64,000 nucleotides of DNA from JAMXLO01 sp963794185 (GCA_963794185.1 CAWCDM010000030.1:1-64000); one strand, 5' to 3'. Counted from the first letter of the stretch, positions 54,643 through 63,256 are shown. Numbers and translations: made by a program. The notes: generated by a model not told the origin, from the letters alone.

Positions 54643-54882
54643 ATGCGCTCGCTCTGTCTGACGTTCATAGTATTGCTGCTACCGGCTACCGTACGAGCTT
54701 ACGACTTGCCGAAGCGTGATTCTGATGCTTACGACCGGCAAATTCTCCAGCCCGCGCGTCAGACCTGTCAAATCCTGGGCCAACTTGTCGCTATTGAGCA
54801 ACGCCGCGAAGCTGTTGCAAAATGCTTTGGCGACGCGGTCCGGACTTGCGAACGGATGTATGCCGAACGCGGGTTTTGTTGA
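54643..54882 (+). CDS. Small secreted cysteine-containing protein
   Basis: A 79-residue protein with a Sec signal, MRSLCLTFIVLLLPATVRA, followed by YDLPKRDSDAYDRQILQPAR and four Cys in the mature part (QTCQILG, AKCFGDAV, RTCERMY and the final FC). The pairs suggest disulfides in the periplasm. AGAGG lies 8 bases before the ATG. It is 54 bases after the lipoprotein gene and probably in the same FNR/FixK-controlled unit. The family is unknown. Confidence 0.6.
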   Translation: MRSLCLTFIVLLLPATVRAYDLPKRDSDAYDRQILQPARQTCQILGQLVAIEQRREAVAKCFGDAVRTCERMYAERGFC

Positions 54883-54977
54883 GTGGTTTTGATGGTTTTA
54901 AGTCGAGTGGGCTGAAGCATTTCTCCATTCACTAGCGTAAATAAAGTCGGCTTGAAGCGGCGGTTGTCTAGACAACG

Positions 54978-55148
54978 AGGTGCTGCCCAAGTTCGTGAAG
55001 ATGGGCGGCATCACCGGACTGGTGCGGTGTGCCGCGCTCGCGCATGCGCACGGGGTGGAACTCGTGTCGCATCAGACACGGACCGGGTCTGGGATTGCGG
55101 GTGAATGAAACGGAACTGGCGAAGCGCGTGGTCGCGATCGCCGGCTGA
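54978..55148 (+). pseudogene. Remnant of a second MR/MLE (enolase-superfamily) gene
   Basis: The translation FVKMGGITGLVRCAALAHAH, GVELVSHQT matches the barrel segment of the intact gene at 52203-53315 (KMGGITGLMRCAALAHAHGV). It then jumps, after a deletion, to GPGLGLRVNETELAKRVVAI, AG, which matches the last 20 residues of that gene. DNA similarity is also strong over both blocks. It is therefore a truncated paralogue, not part of an active gene. A perfect palindrome GTTGTCTAGACAAC at 54963-54976 abuts its 5' end. Confidence 0.8.
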
Positions 55149-55150
55149 AC

Positions 55151-56827
55151 TCACGGCTCCTTCACCCCGTATTCGCGTGCCGCCGCGTCGCGCGAGACAT
55201 AGCCAAGCCGCACATCGCGCCGCACCGCTTGCGGGTCGCGCTGCTTGGCCGGTCCCATGCCGCCGCCGCCCGGCATCTCCACCACCAGCCGATCGCCCGG
55301 CGGGACCACCCCCAATCCCTTCGGCTTCAGCTCCGCGCCGGACGCCAGCGACAGCCTCCCGGCCTGCCCCGGTCCGCCGCCATGGCGGCCTCGCGCCGGA
55401 TACTTCACGCGCTCGAACCGCGCGAAGATGCCGAACGCCGCATCCTCGCGCGACGCGATTTCCATGATCTGTCCAAGGCCGCCGCGGTGACGCCCAACGC
55501 CGCCGGAATCCTGCCGCAGCTCCTTGCGCCAGATAATCAGCGGTGTGATCGCCTCCGTCGCCTCGACCGGCACATTGCGCACACCCGATGGAAACGGCGT
55601 CGCCGACAATCCATCCTGCGACGGCCGAGCGCCGGCGCCGCCGGAGTGAAAACTGTTCACCATGAACGGCGTGCCGGCCGCCTTGCCGATGCCGGTCAGC
55701 CCATGGCCCGCGATCAGATTGAGCGTCCACAGATTTGACGTGCCTTCCGCCGGCACGCGCCCTGGCAGCGCCTGATCCAGACAGCCATACACGACGTCCG
55801 GCAGCATGTGCCCCATCACCGACCGCGCATAGACCGCGGCCGGATGCGTCGCGCTGAGAATGGTGCCCTCCGGCGCCGTGACGCGCACCGCATCCAGCGT
55901 GCCGGTGTTGTTCGGAATGTGCGGTGCGACTATGCAGTTCACGCCGAACGTCGTATAGGCTTCCGTATAGCACATCGGGCAGTTGATCGCGTAGGACGAC
56001 ATGCCGGACGTGCCGGTGTAATCGACATGGATCGTGTCGCGTCCGATGGTCAGCGTGCCGACCAGGTCAATCGGCGCCTCATAGCCGTCAATGCGCATCG
56101 ACGCGGTCCAGGTGCCTTTCGGCAACCTGCCGATCGCTTCCGCCATACCCCTGCGGCTGCGGCTGATGATCGCCTCACCCAGTGTGTCCAGATCGCGGAG
56201 GGAAAATTCGCGCATCATCGCCACCAGCCGGCGGCTGCCGATCTCATTGCACGCAATCAGTGCATAGACATCGCCGATCACCTGCACCGGCTCGCGCACA
56301 TTGGAGCGGATCATCGCGAGCAGGTCCTCGTTCATCTCGCCGGCACGGGCAAGGCGCAGCAACGGGATGAACAGCCCCTCGTGGTAGATCTGCCGCCCTT
56401 CCGGCGTTTGCCCGACGCCGCCCATGTCCACCAGGTGCGTCGTGCAGGCGAACAGCGCAACGATCCGCCCGTCCATGAAGGTCGGCGACACGACGACGAG
56501 ATCGTAGAGATGCCCGGTTCCCTTCCACGGATCGTTGGTGACGAAGACATCGCCGTCCTTCATCTGGGCAACCGGAAACGCCCCCAGGAAGTGCCCGACC
56601 GAGCGCGCCATCGTGTTGATGTGGCCCGGCGTACCGGTGACCGCCTGTGCCAGCATCCGCCCTGCGAGATCGAACACGCCGGCAGAGATGTCGCCGGCCT
56701 CGCGCGCCGAAGTACTGAACGCGGTGCGCACCAGGGTCTGCGCCTGCTCCTCCACCACGGAAAGGAGACGGTTCCACATGATCTGCAGCTCGATCTCCGC
56801 GATGTTCCTGCGCGTTGTCACCGTCAT
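55151..56827 (-). CDS. Hydantoinase B/oxoprolinase family protein, HyuB-type subunit (second copy, intact)
   Basis: A 558-residue intact HyuB. Blocks are IELQIMWNRLLSVVEEQAQT, TAFSTSAREAGDISAGVFDL, VTNDPWKGTGHLYDLVVVSP, IHVDYTGTSGMSSYAINCPM, NSFHSGGAGARPSQDGLSAT, VPVEATEAITPLIIWRKELR and DRLVVEMPGGGGMGPAKQRD. The start ATG lies inside a 49-base palindrome, whose other arm supplies a GGGGAGG ribosome-binding-like sequence 2 bases upstream; a start further downstream cannot be excluded. It is transcribed after HyuA. Confidence 0.92.
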   Translation of the reverse strand: MTVTTRRNIAEIELQIMWNRLLSVVEEQAQTLVRTAFSTSAREAGDISAGVFDLAGRMLAQAVTGTPGHINTMARSVGHFLGAFPVAQMKDGDVFVTNDPWKGTGHLYDLVVVSPTFMDGRIVALFACTTHLVDMGGVGQTPEGRQIYHEGLFIPLLRLARAGEMNEDLLAMIRSNVREPVQVIGDVYALIACNEIGSRRLVAMMREFSLRDLDTLGEAIISRSRRGMAEAIGRLPKGTWTASMRIDGYEAPIDLVGTLTIGRDTIHVDYTGTSGMSSYAINCPMCYTEAYTTFGVNCIVAPHIPNNTGTLDAVRVTAPEGTILSATHPAAVYARSVMGHMLPDVVYGCLDQALPGRVPAEGTSNLWTLNLIAGHGLTGIGKAAGTPFMVNSFHSGGAGARPSQDGLSATPFPSGVRNVPVEATEAITPLIIWRKELRQDSGGVGRHRGGLGQIMEIASREDAAFGIFARFERVKYPARGRHGGGPGQAGRLSLASGAELKPKGLGVVPPGDRLVVEMPGGGGMGPAKQRDPQAVRRDVRLGYVSRDAAAREYGVKEP

Positions 56828-56866
56828 GGCCTCCCCGGATCAAGTCCGGGGAGGTCATGACGGTGA
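56818..56866. repeat. 49-base palindrome spanning the HyuB start codon
   Basis: The left arm (56818-56839) and right arm (56845-56866) are complementary except for one G/T mismatch, with a TCAAG loop. The core is CCTCCCCGGA and TCCGGGGAGG and the outer part is TCACCGTCATG and CATGACGGTGA. It resembles widespread alphaproteobacterial REP-like units, but here one arm encodes the first codons of HyuB. Confidence 0.85.
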
Positions 56867-56891
56867 GTGACATAGTCAGGCAGATTACGTG

Positions 56892-58970
56892 TCACGCTGC
56901 GATCTCCTCGATCACGATGTCATCGCCGGCGCCGATGCGCGCGGCGTAACCGGTTGGCACGACAGTCGAGGTGCCGTCTTCGACGATCACCGCCGGACCA
57001 ACCAACCGCACGCCCTTCGACAATGCGGCACGGATGAAGACCGACGCATCGACCACCTCGCCGCTGGCGGTCTCGACGATGCGACACCGATCGGATGGCG
57101 TTGCCGCGCCGGCATCCGGCGGCACGTTCTGTCGTGCCGGCATTTCATGCGGTTCCGCCAACGAGAGAGTCCAGGTCACCGCCTCGACTTCCAGTCGCGG
57201 GATTACGCGGCCATAGACGCGTGCATAGGTCGCATCGAATGCAGCGTGCAGTGCTGCCGGGTCCAGCCTGCCGTCGGGCAGCGGCACCGCAACTTCGTGT
57301 CCTTGGCCACGGTAGCGCATGAATCCCGTGCGAGTCTCGACAAGCGCGCCCTGCGGCACGCCAAGCCGCACCACGGCTTCCGCCTCGGTTCGCATCCCGG
57401 CAAACAGCGCGTCAATCGTCGCCTGCTCCAGCGCATCGAGCCGCACCAGCAGCGTGCGCACGACCTCGTACGCGATCGGCGCACCCAGAAATCCGAGCGC
57501 CGATCCGACACCGGCATCCGGCGGCACGACGATGCGACGAATGCCCAGCTTCCGCGCCAGCCCCGCTGCATGCAGCGGGGCCGCTCCGCCGAATGCGATC
57601 AGCGTACGGTCCGACGTCTCCTTGCCGTTCTCCACCGCGTGCACGCGTGCGGCGCTCGCCATCGTCTCATCGACGATCTCGGCGATGCCGCGCGCCGCCT
57701 CCCGCACCGGCATTGCCAGCGGCGAGCCGATCGTCTCGGTCACGGCCTGCAGCGCGCGCGCCGGGTCGAGCGTGATCTTCCCACCGGCGAAACGCGTCAA
57801 ATCGATGCGCCCCAGCACGACGTCGGCATCAGTCACCGTCGGCTGCTTGCCGCCATGGTTGTAGCAGGCGGGACCCGGGCTGGCCCCCGCACTATCGGGC
57901 CCGACAACGATGCGCGGCAGCGCGTCCACGCGTGCGATCGAACCGCCGCCGGCGCCGATCTCCACCATGTCAATCACCGGGATGCGCACGGGAAAACCGC
58001 TGCCCTTGGCGAAGCGCGCGGTCCTCGCGACTTCGAAATGCCGCGACTGCTGCGGCGTAAAGTCGTCGATCAGCGTCAGTTTCGCCGTCGTGCCGCCCAT
58101 GTCGAACGAGATCGCCCGATCGTAGCCGCCGCGCGCGGCGACATGGCGTGCCAGGATGGCGCCACCCGCAGGTCCGCTTTCGATCAGGCGCACCGGGAAG
58201 CGCCGCGCCGTCTCCACCGTGCAGATACCGCCGGACGACATCATCAGCAGCAACGGACACGCGGCGCCGATGCGTCGCAGGCCATCCTGCATGCGCGCCA
58301 GATAGCGATCCATCATCGGCAGCACATAGGCATTCGCCACCACGGTCGAAGTCCGTTCGTATTCGCGAATTTCGCGGCATACTTCCGAAGAAATCGTGAC
58401 AGCCATCCGCGGCAGCAGGCGCGCGATCACTTCCCGTGTGCGCTCCTCGTGCATCGGATTGACGTAGGAGTGCAGGAAGCTGATCGCCACCGCCTCGATG
58501 TCGTGTTGCTGTAATGATGGCGCCAAATGTTCCAGCGCGGCTTCGTTCAGTGCCAGCAGCACCGAGCCATCCGCTGCAAGGCGCTCCGGCACCTCCAGCC
58601 GCAGATTGCGCGAGACCAGCGGTTCCGGCCGCTCCATATACAGATCGTACTGCTCGAAGCGGTGCTCGTAGGCGATCTCGAGCGAATCGCGAAACCCGGC
58701 GGTTGTGATCAGCGCCGTCCGCGCACCCTTGCGCTCGATCAGCGCATTCGTGGCGAGCGTCGTGCCGTGAATCACCAGATCGAGCGACGCTGCCGGGATG
58801 CCGGCCTCCCCCAGGATCGTCTGCGTCCCCGCGATCACCGCTTCGTCCGGCGCCGCGTGCGTCGTCAGCAGCTTCGTGGAGATAGTGCGATCGGGCAGTG
58901 CGAGTACAAGATCGGTGAATGTGCCGCCGATATCGACGGCAAGCCTGATGCGCGCGCTCTGTTGCTGCAT
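56892..58970 (-). CDS. Hydantoinase/oxoprolinase family protein, HyuA-type subunit (second copy, intact)
   Basis: A 692-residue HyuA. Blocks are RLAVDIGGTFTDLVLALPDR, DLVIHGTTLATNALIERKGA, RLIESGPAGGAILARHVAAR, AISFDMGGTTAKLTLIDDFT, EIGAGGGSIARVDALPRIVV and GPDSAGASPGPACYNHGGK. It starts at an ATG sharing one base with the stop of the upstream PEP-mutase-family gene (TGATG). It differs clearly from the first HyuA in the window (44962-47043), so the two modules are divergent paralogues rather than a recent duplication. Confidence 0.92.
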   Translation of the reverse strand: MQQQSARIRLAVDIGGTFTDLVLALPDRTISTKLLTTHAAPDEAVIAGTQTILGEAGIPAASLDLVIHGTTLATNALIERKGARTALITTAGFRDSLEIAYEHRFEQYDLYMERPEPLVSRNLRLEVPERLAADGSVLLALNEAALEHLAPSLQQHDIEAVAISFLHSYVNPMHEERTREVIARLLPRMAVTISSEVCREIREYERTSTVVANAYVLPMMDRYLARMQDGLRRIGAACPLLLMMSSGGICTVETARRFPVRLIESGPAGGAILARHVAARGGYDRAISFDMGGTTAKLTLIDDFTPQQSRHFEVARTARFAKGSGFPVRIPVIDMVEIGAGGGSIARVDALPRIVVGPDSAGASPGPACYNHGGKQPTVTDADVVLGRIDLTRFAGGKITLDPARALQAVTETIGSPLAMPVREAARGIAEIVDETMASAARVHAVENGKETSDRTLIAFGGAAPLHAAGLARKLGIRRIVVPPDAGVGSALGFLGAPIAYEVVRTLLVRLDALEQATIDALFAGMRTEAEAVVRLGVPQGALVETRTGFMRYRGQGHEVAVPLPDGRLDPAALHAAFDATYARVYGRVIPRLEVEAVTWTLSLAEPHEMPARQNVPPDAGAATPSDRCRIVETASGEVVDASVFIRAALSKGVRLVGPAVIVEDGTSTVVPTGYAARIGAGDDIVIEEIAA

Positions 58971-59893
58971 CACTGCGCGGTGCCGTACTTGGCCTGCTTC
59001 TGCACCGCGGTCAGGAAGCGCTGCTCCATATCCTTGATGGTGCCGAAGCCCATCAGGTCATTAATCTCCTGGAAGGACACCGCAAGGTCGGGCCGCTCGA
59101 TCACGCGCCCTTCCGTTGCCGATTGCAGCAGCACGGACAGCGCGTTCTTCATGCCCTGAATTGCCGCCGAGGTCACCAGCCTCGGATAACCCACGACCGC
59201 GACACCAAGGTCCTGCAGTTCGCGCGCAGACAACAAAGGCGTGGTAGGGCGCGAGCGAATGCCAAATCCCATGTTGACGGCTAGTGGTTTCGCCACCTCG
59301 CGCGCCACCAGCGCGATGTCGTCACGCGTCAGCAGCGCATCGGCGAACAGCAGATCCGCACCGGCCTCCGCATACAGGTTCAGGCGTCGGATCGCCTCCT
59401 TCACACCATGCGTCGCGGTGGTATCCGTGCGCGCCTTGATGACGAAATCCGGATTGCGTCGCGCCTCCACCGCCGCCCTGATCTTCTCAACCCCCTCCTC
59501 GGCCGAGATGACCTCCTTGCCTGCCATGTGGCCGCAGCGCTTCGGCCAGATCTGGTCTTCCAGCATTATGCCGTCGACGCCCGCCTGCTCGAAGCCGCGC
59601 ACGGTGAAATGCACGTTGATCGCATTGCCGTAGCCGGTGTCGGCATCCGCCGAGACCGGGATATCCACGCAGGCGGCAATGGCGCGCGAGGCGTGCAGGT
59701 TCTCCTCGTAGCCCATCAGGCCGACATCGGCCCAGCCGAGCCTGGTCTCGCTGAGGCCAGCGCCCGAGATCGCGGCGGATTTGAACCCCATCTGCTGCAC
59801 CAGCCGCGCGCTGAACCCATCGTAGATGCCTGGTTGAATGAGGATCTCCTCCGCCTCGATCAGAGAGCGAAAGCGCTGCGTCTTGCTGGTCAT
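58970..59893 (-). CDS. Isocitrate lyase/phosphoenolpyruvate mutase family protein
   Basis: A 307-residue TIM-barrel lyase. Markers are LIQPGIYDGFSARLVQQMGF, SAAISGAGLSETRLG, IPVSADADTGYGNAINVHFT (metal-binding Asp pair), GIMLEDQIWPKRCGHMAGKE (KRCGH active-site loop) and FVIKARTDTTATHGVKEAIR. The KRCGH form fits 2-methylisocitrate lyase-like or oxaloacetate/malate-type members. It heads the operon with HyuA and HyuB and may cleave the acid released by ring opening. Confidence 0.9.
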   Translation of the reverse strand: MTSKTQRFRSLIEAEEILIQPGIYDGFSARLVQQMGFKSAAISGAGLSETRLGWADVGLMGYEENLHASRAIAACVDIPVSADADTGYGNAINVHFTVRGFEQAGVDGIMLEDQIWPKRCGHMAGKEVISAEEGVEKIRAAVEARRNPDFVIKARTDTTATHGVKEAIRRLNLYAEAGADLLFADALLTRDDIALVAREVAKPLAVNMGFGIRSRPTTPLLSARELQDLGVAVVGYPRLVTSAAIQGMKNALSVLLQSATEGRVIERPDLAVSFQEINDLMGFGTIKDMEQRFLTAVQKQAKYGTAQ

Positions 59894-59974
59894 ACGCGGT
59901 TCCTTGCAACGATGGACGGGATGTTAGTGCCAGCCTTTGCCGCCGGTCCATTGCCGGCAACCCACAACATTGTG

Positions 59975-60006
59975 GTTGACTATCAACAGAAACGTTGATA
60001 ATCATC
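59975..60006 (+). promoter_or_regulatory. Candidate ArsR operator and promoter
   Basis: GTTGACTATCAAC (59975-59987) is a perfect inverted repeat, and GTTGATAATCATC (59994-60006) is an imperfect second copy 19 bases on. The first contains a TTGACT -35-like hexamer and the second an AT-rich -10-like stretch. It is located just before the ArsR gene, so autoregulation is likely. The region also lies 82 bases from the start of the divergent PEP-mutase-family gene. Confidence 0.6.
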
Positions 60007-60012
60007 CGGTCC

Positions 60013-60414
60013 ATGGCCCTGCCAGCATTGCGCTCTGTCGAGCTACCGGAAGACGCCGAGGACGCGTTGCTTGATCGCGTGTTCTTCGCCCTCTCGGACC
60101 CGGTGCGGCGTGCGATCATGTTGCGGCTCGACGAAGGCGCACTGCTGGTTTCCGAACTGGCGACGCCGTTCGACATTTCGCTGCAAGCGGTCTCGCGCCA
60201 CATCCAGGTGCTGGTTCGTGCCGGGCTGGTGCGTCAGGAACGGTCCGGCCGCATCAGCCGCTGCAGCCTCGATGCCGCGCCTATACTGTCGGCGGCGCTC
60301 TGGCTCAACCGCTACAGCAAATATTGGCAGGCCCAGTTCGACTTGCTGGCGGCCTCACTCGCCGAGATCGACGAACGCCGGCCCCGCAAGCGTCGCGGCA
60401 GCCGCACGACATAA
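60013..60414 (+). CDS. ArsR family transcriptional regulator
   Basis: A 133-residue winged-helix regulator of the SmtB/ArsR type without metal-ligand Cys. It has LLDRVFFALSDPVRRAIMLR, LDEGALLVSELATPFDISLQ, AVSRHIQVLVRAGLVRQERS and GRISRCSLDAAPILSAALWL, NRYSKYWQ, the subgroup usually adjacent to SRPBCC or DUF899 genes. It is followed by two DUF899 genes in the same direction. An upstream in-frame TTG at 59995 overlaps the operator and is less likely as start. Confidence 0.9.
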   Translation: MALPALRSVELPEDAEDALLDRVFFALSDPVRRAIMLRLDEGALLVSELATPFDISLQAVSRHIQVLVRAGLVRQERSGRISRCSLDAAPILSAALWLNRYSKYWQAQFDLLAASLAEIDERRPRKRRGSRTT

Positions 60415-60437
60415 CCACCCAACAAGGAGACAATGCA

Positions 60438-61148
60438 ATGATCGGCAATCACCCTGTTGTTTCGCACGAAGCATGGATCGAAGCCCGCAAGCAGCATCTC
60501 GCGAAGGAAAAGGAATTCAATCGCCGGCGCGACGAGTTGAGCGCCGAGCGGCGCGAATTGCCATGGGAACGTGTGGAGAAGCCATACATTTTCGAAGGCC
60601 CCAGTGGCCGCGAAACTCTTGCGGACCTGTTCGCCGGCCGCTCGCAGCTGGTTGTCTACCACTTCATGCTGGGTCCCGACTGGGAAGCCGGCTGCAAGGG
60701 CTGCTCCTTCTGGGCCGACAATTTCAACGGCATCGATATCCATCTGGCGCATCGCGATGTCACCATGCTGGCAATCTCATCGGCGCCGCTGACCAGGATC
60801 GACGCATACAGGAAGCGCATGGGCTGGAGCTTCAAATGGGTCTCCTCCGCCGGGTGCGACTTCAACAAGGACTATCAGGTGACATCCGCGCCCGAAGAAC
60901 TGGAAAAAGGCGACATCTACTACAACTACGCCTGGACGAAGTCCTCCGCCACCGAGCGGCCTGGGATCAGTGTGTTCTACCGGGATGCCGATGGCGCGGT
61001 ATACCACACCTATTCGACCTATTCGCGCGGCCTCGATATGATGAACGGCGCCTATCACTACCTCGATCTGGTCCCAAAGGGCCGCGACGAGTCAGGGCTG
61101 GCCCATAGTATGGAGTGGGTGCGCCTGCACGACAGCTACGAGGATTGA
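60438..61148 (+). CDS. DUF899 family protein, thioredoxin-like fold
   Basis: A 236-residue protein. Family marks are HEAWIEARKQHLAKEKEFNR, RRDELSAERRELPWERVEKP, LFAGRSQLVVYHFMLGPDW, GCKGCSFWADNFNGIDIHLA (a thioredoxin-like CxxC) and YHTYSTYSRGLDMMNGAYHY, LDLVPKGRDE. The function is uncharacterised; the fold suggests a redox or peroxiredoxin-like role. It begins 24 bases after the ArsR stop. Confidence 0.9.
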   Translation: MIGNHPVVSHEAWIEARKQHLAKEKEFNRRRDELSAERRELPWERVEKPYIFEGPSGRETLADLFAGRSQLVVYHFMLGPDWEAGCKGCSFWADNFNGIDIHLAHRDVTMLAISSAPLTRIDAYRKRMGWSFKWVSSAGCDFNKDYQVTSAPEELEKGDIYYNYAWTKSSATERPGISVFYRDADGAVYHTYSTYSRGLDMMNGAYHYLDLVPKGRDESGLAHSMEWVRLHDSYED

Positions 61149-61156
61149 TCAACGCC

Positions 61157-61729
61157 ATGAACTACCACGACACCACCGCGAAAATCGCCGCCTATCGCGG
61201 CGAGATCGCCGATCTGCGCAGAAAGATGCGGGAGGCACAGGCATCGGTCGAACCCGAGCCTGTGCGCGACTACGAATTCGCGAGCCTGGAAGGACAGGTG
61301 CGCCTGTCGCAGTTGTTCGGCGCGAAACGCGATCTGTTCGTGATCCACAACATGGGCCGTTCCTGCCCGCATTGCACACTGTGGGCCGATGGTTTCAACG
61401 GCATCTACCGGCACATCGCTGACCGCGCGGCTTTCGCGGTCAGCAGTCCCGATCCGCCTGACGTGCAGAAAAGCTTCACGGCCGGCCGCGGCTGGGAGTT
61501 CCCGATGGTCAGCCACCAGCGAACCAGCTTCGCCGCGGACATGGGCTACCGGTCGGCCGGCGGGGGATGGCTTCCAGGCGTGTCGGTGTTCCGCCGCGAC
61601 GGCGACCGCATCATGCGCGTCGCCGACACCAGCTTCGAACCGGCCGATGATTTCTGCACGCTCTGGCACCTGCTCGATCTCCTGCCCGAGGGCGTCGGAG
61701 ACTGGCAGGCCAGGTTCACCTACGACTGA
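61157..61729 (+). CDS. DUF899 family protein, second member
   Basis: A 190-residue relative of the preceding gene. It has AKIAAYRGEIADLRRKMREA, LSQLFGAKRDLFVIHNMGRS, CPHCTLWADGFNGIYRHIAD (CxxC again) and GWLPGVSVFRRDGDRIMRVA, then LWHLLDLLPEGVGDW. It starts 9 bases after the first DUF899 gene. The tandem arrangement under one ArsR regulator suggests paired redox functions. The last base abuts the stop of the convergent SGNH hydrolase. Confidence 0.88.
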   Translation: MNYHDTTAKIAAYRGEIADLRRKMREAQASVEPEPVRDYEFASLEGQVRLSQLFGAKRDLFVIHNMGRSCPHCTLWADGFNGIYRHIADRAAFAVSSPDPPDVQKSFTAGRGWEFPMVSHQRTSFAADMGYRSAGGGWLPGVSVFRRDGDRIMRVADTSFEPADDFCTLWHLLDLLPEGVGDWQARFTYD

Positions 61730-62768
61730 CTACGCAACACCCGTCAGCCCCTGCGCGATCCCGGCTGCCAACTGGGCATGCGCCTCGGCAGTCGGGTGAA
61801 GCCCATCGAAGAACACGAACTGGTTCTGCGCCGAGCCTGTCGCACGCAGCGTCCCGCTGTTCGCATCGGTCAGGTTCCCGGTCCAGACCGGATCGGTCAC
61901 GTTGGTGAATCCGTGCGCGCCGGGATTGGCGACCGTCTGGTCGAGCACCGAGAACGTGTCGACCAGATCGACCTTGAGCGCACCGGACGCTTCCAGCTGT
62001 TGCAGTGACGCGGCGAGTTCGGTGTTGTAGAGCGAGGCCAGCGACGTCGCCGATTGCGCAACCGCCGCGCCATGTCGCGATCTCGAACGGCGTCTTGCCG
62101 AGATCGGGAACGTTCAGCACCAGCAGGTTCTGCGCGCCATGCGCGGCCAGTGCGCTGATGGCCGACGTCTCGTTGTTCACCGCGGCCGCCACGTCCGCCT
62201 GCTGCTGCGCCGGCGTCAGCGTCGAGTTGTTGGCAATGTCCAACACGTCGTTGGCGCCGATCCATATGGCATAAAGGGCGCCGGCCTGCGGCGTCGCGAC
62301 CTGCGATTCAAATTGCGCGACCTGCGAGGGCAGATCGGTGGGATTGAGCGTGTGCGCCGGGGTCTGTCCGGTCTGCGCCCCGCCATACGCGAAGTCCGTG
62401 CCGCCGGCCAGGCTTGGCTGGATCGCCGGAAGCCCGATGTTCTGCGCCAGGTCCTTCACCCACACCGGGCCATTGCTGAAGCTGCGGTCGGCATAGGGCG
62501 GCGATACCGGCACGAGGCCCGCGGTGGCCAGCGAATCGTTGCCGGCATCCGTCAGGCTGTCGCCGAAGGCATAGATTGCACTGAATGGCGCACCAGGCGC
62601 AGCCATCGTCGGTGCGACGGGAATAGCCGATGCCGATGCCGCGGCCACGTCCTGGCCTATAAAGCTCAATGTCGAGGGCTGGCTCAGGGATTCCGATGAA
62701 ATCGGAACGGCGGACGACGTGTCGATCCCGTTCCGCACATCGTTGACAATACTGGACAGCGTGGACAT
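61730..62768 (-). CDS. SGNH/GDSL hydrolase (frameshifted)
   Basis: An esterase or lipase of about 345 residues. Block I is IYAFGDSLTDAGNDSLATAG (catalytic Ser). PSLAGGTDFAYGGAQTG carries the Gly block, LYAIWIGANDVLDIANNSTL the Asn block, and FVFFDGLHPTAEAHAQLAAG the Asp-x2-His block. Near 62080 an extra base shifts EIAT to GAAVAQSATSLASLYNTELA. The N-terminal 60 residues are Ser/Ala-rich with no Sec signal, as in some type I-secreted or autotransporter-like GDSL enzymes. Confidence 0.85.
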
Positions 62769-62899
62769 GCGATCTCCTCAAGTTCGGATGCATTTCACGC
62801 TATCCCCAATCGTCCTCCCGCTACCCGGTTGCCTTCACGATCCGGTGATGCTCGCTAATTCGCGATCAGCGCCGCGCTGTCCGGCCGGTTCCCTGGGCG

Positions 62900-63256
62900 C
62901 CGGCGCCGCTCGCAGCCAGTTCACGATAATATTGAGCCCGTTCGATGGAACCGGCACGATGAAGCTGCGATCGTTGCCGATTCGTGATGAGGCGTGCTTC
63001 CATGCTGATATAGCGCCGCGCATTCTCGTCGTCGTTGATGCCGCCCATGCTCAGAGCCTTGCCGTGCCTGCGACAGGCATCGCTCACTATCTGGTAGGCG
63101 TCGATGAGCTTCGCGTGACTCATTTGACCGGGAATGCCCAGTTCCGAAGTCAAATCGAAGGTGCCGATCAGCAGAACATCGACGCCGTCAACCGCGGCGA
63201 TGGCATCGGCGTTCCTTACCGCCTCGGGACTTTTGATGTCCTCAGTAATCTTATCA
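62900..63256 (-). pseudogene. Decayed HpcH/HpaI aldolase copy
   Basis: The translation SPEAVRNADAIAAVDGVDVL, LIGTFDLTSELGIPGQMSHA, KLIDAYQIVSDACRRHGKAL, SMGGINDDENARRYISMEAR matches the C-terminal half of the adjacent aldolase (63254-64000). It starts directly at that gene's stop, has no N-terminal half, and loses the frame after ARLITN. It is a truncated tandem duplicate. Confidence 0.7.

Noticed and set aside
56889..58514. Long plus-strand open frame opposite HyuA (541 codons), and a similar 668-codon frame at 44851-46857
   Set aside because: Both are antisense shadows of well-conserved HyuA genes, as shown by low-complexity His/Arg/Ala/Asp composition.
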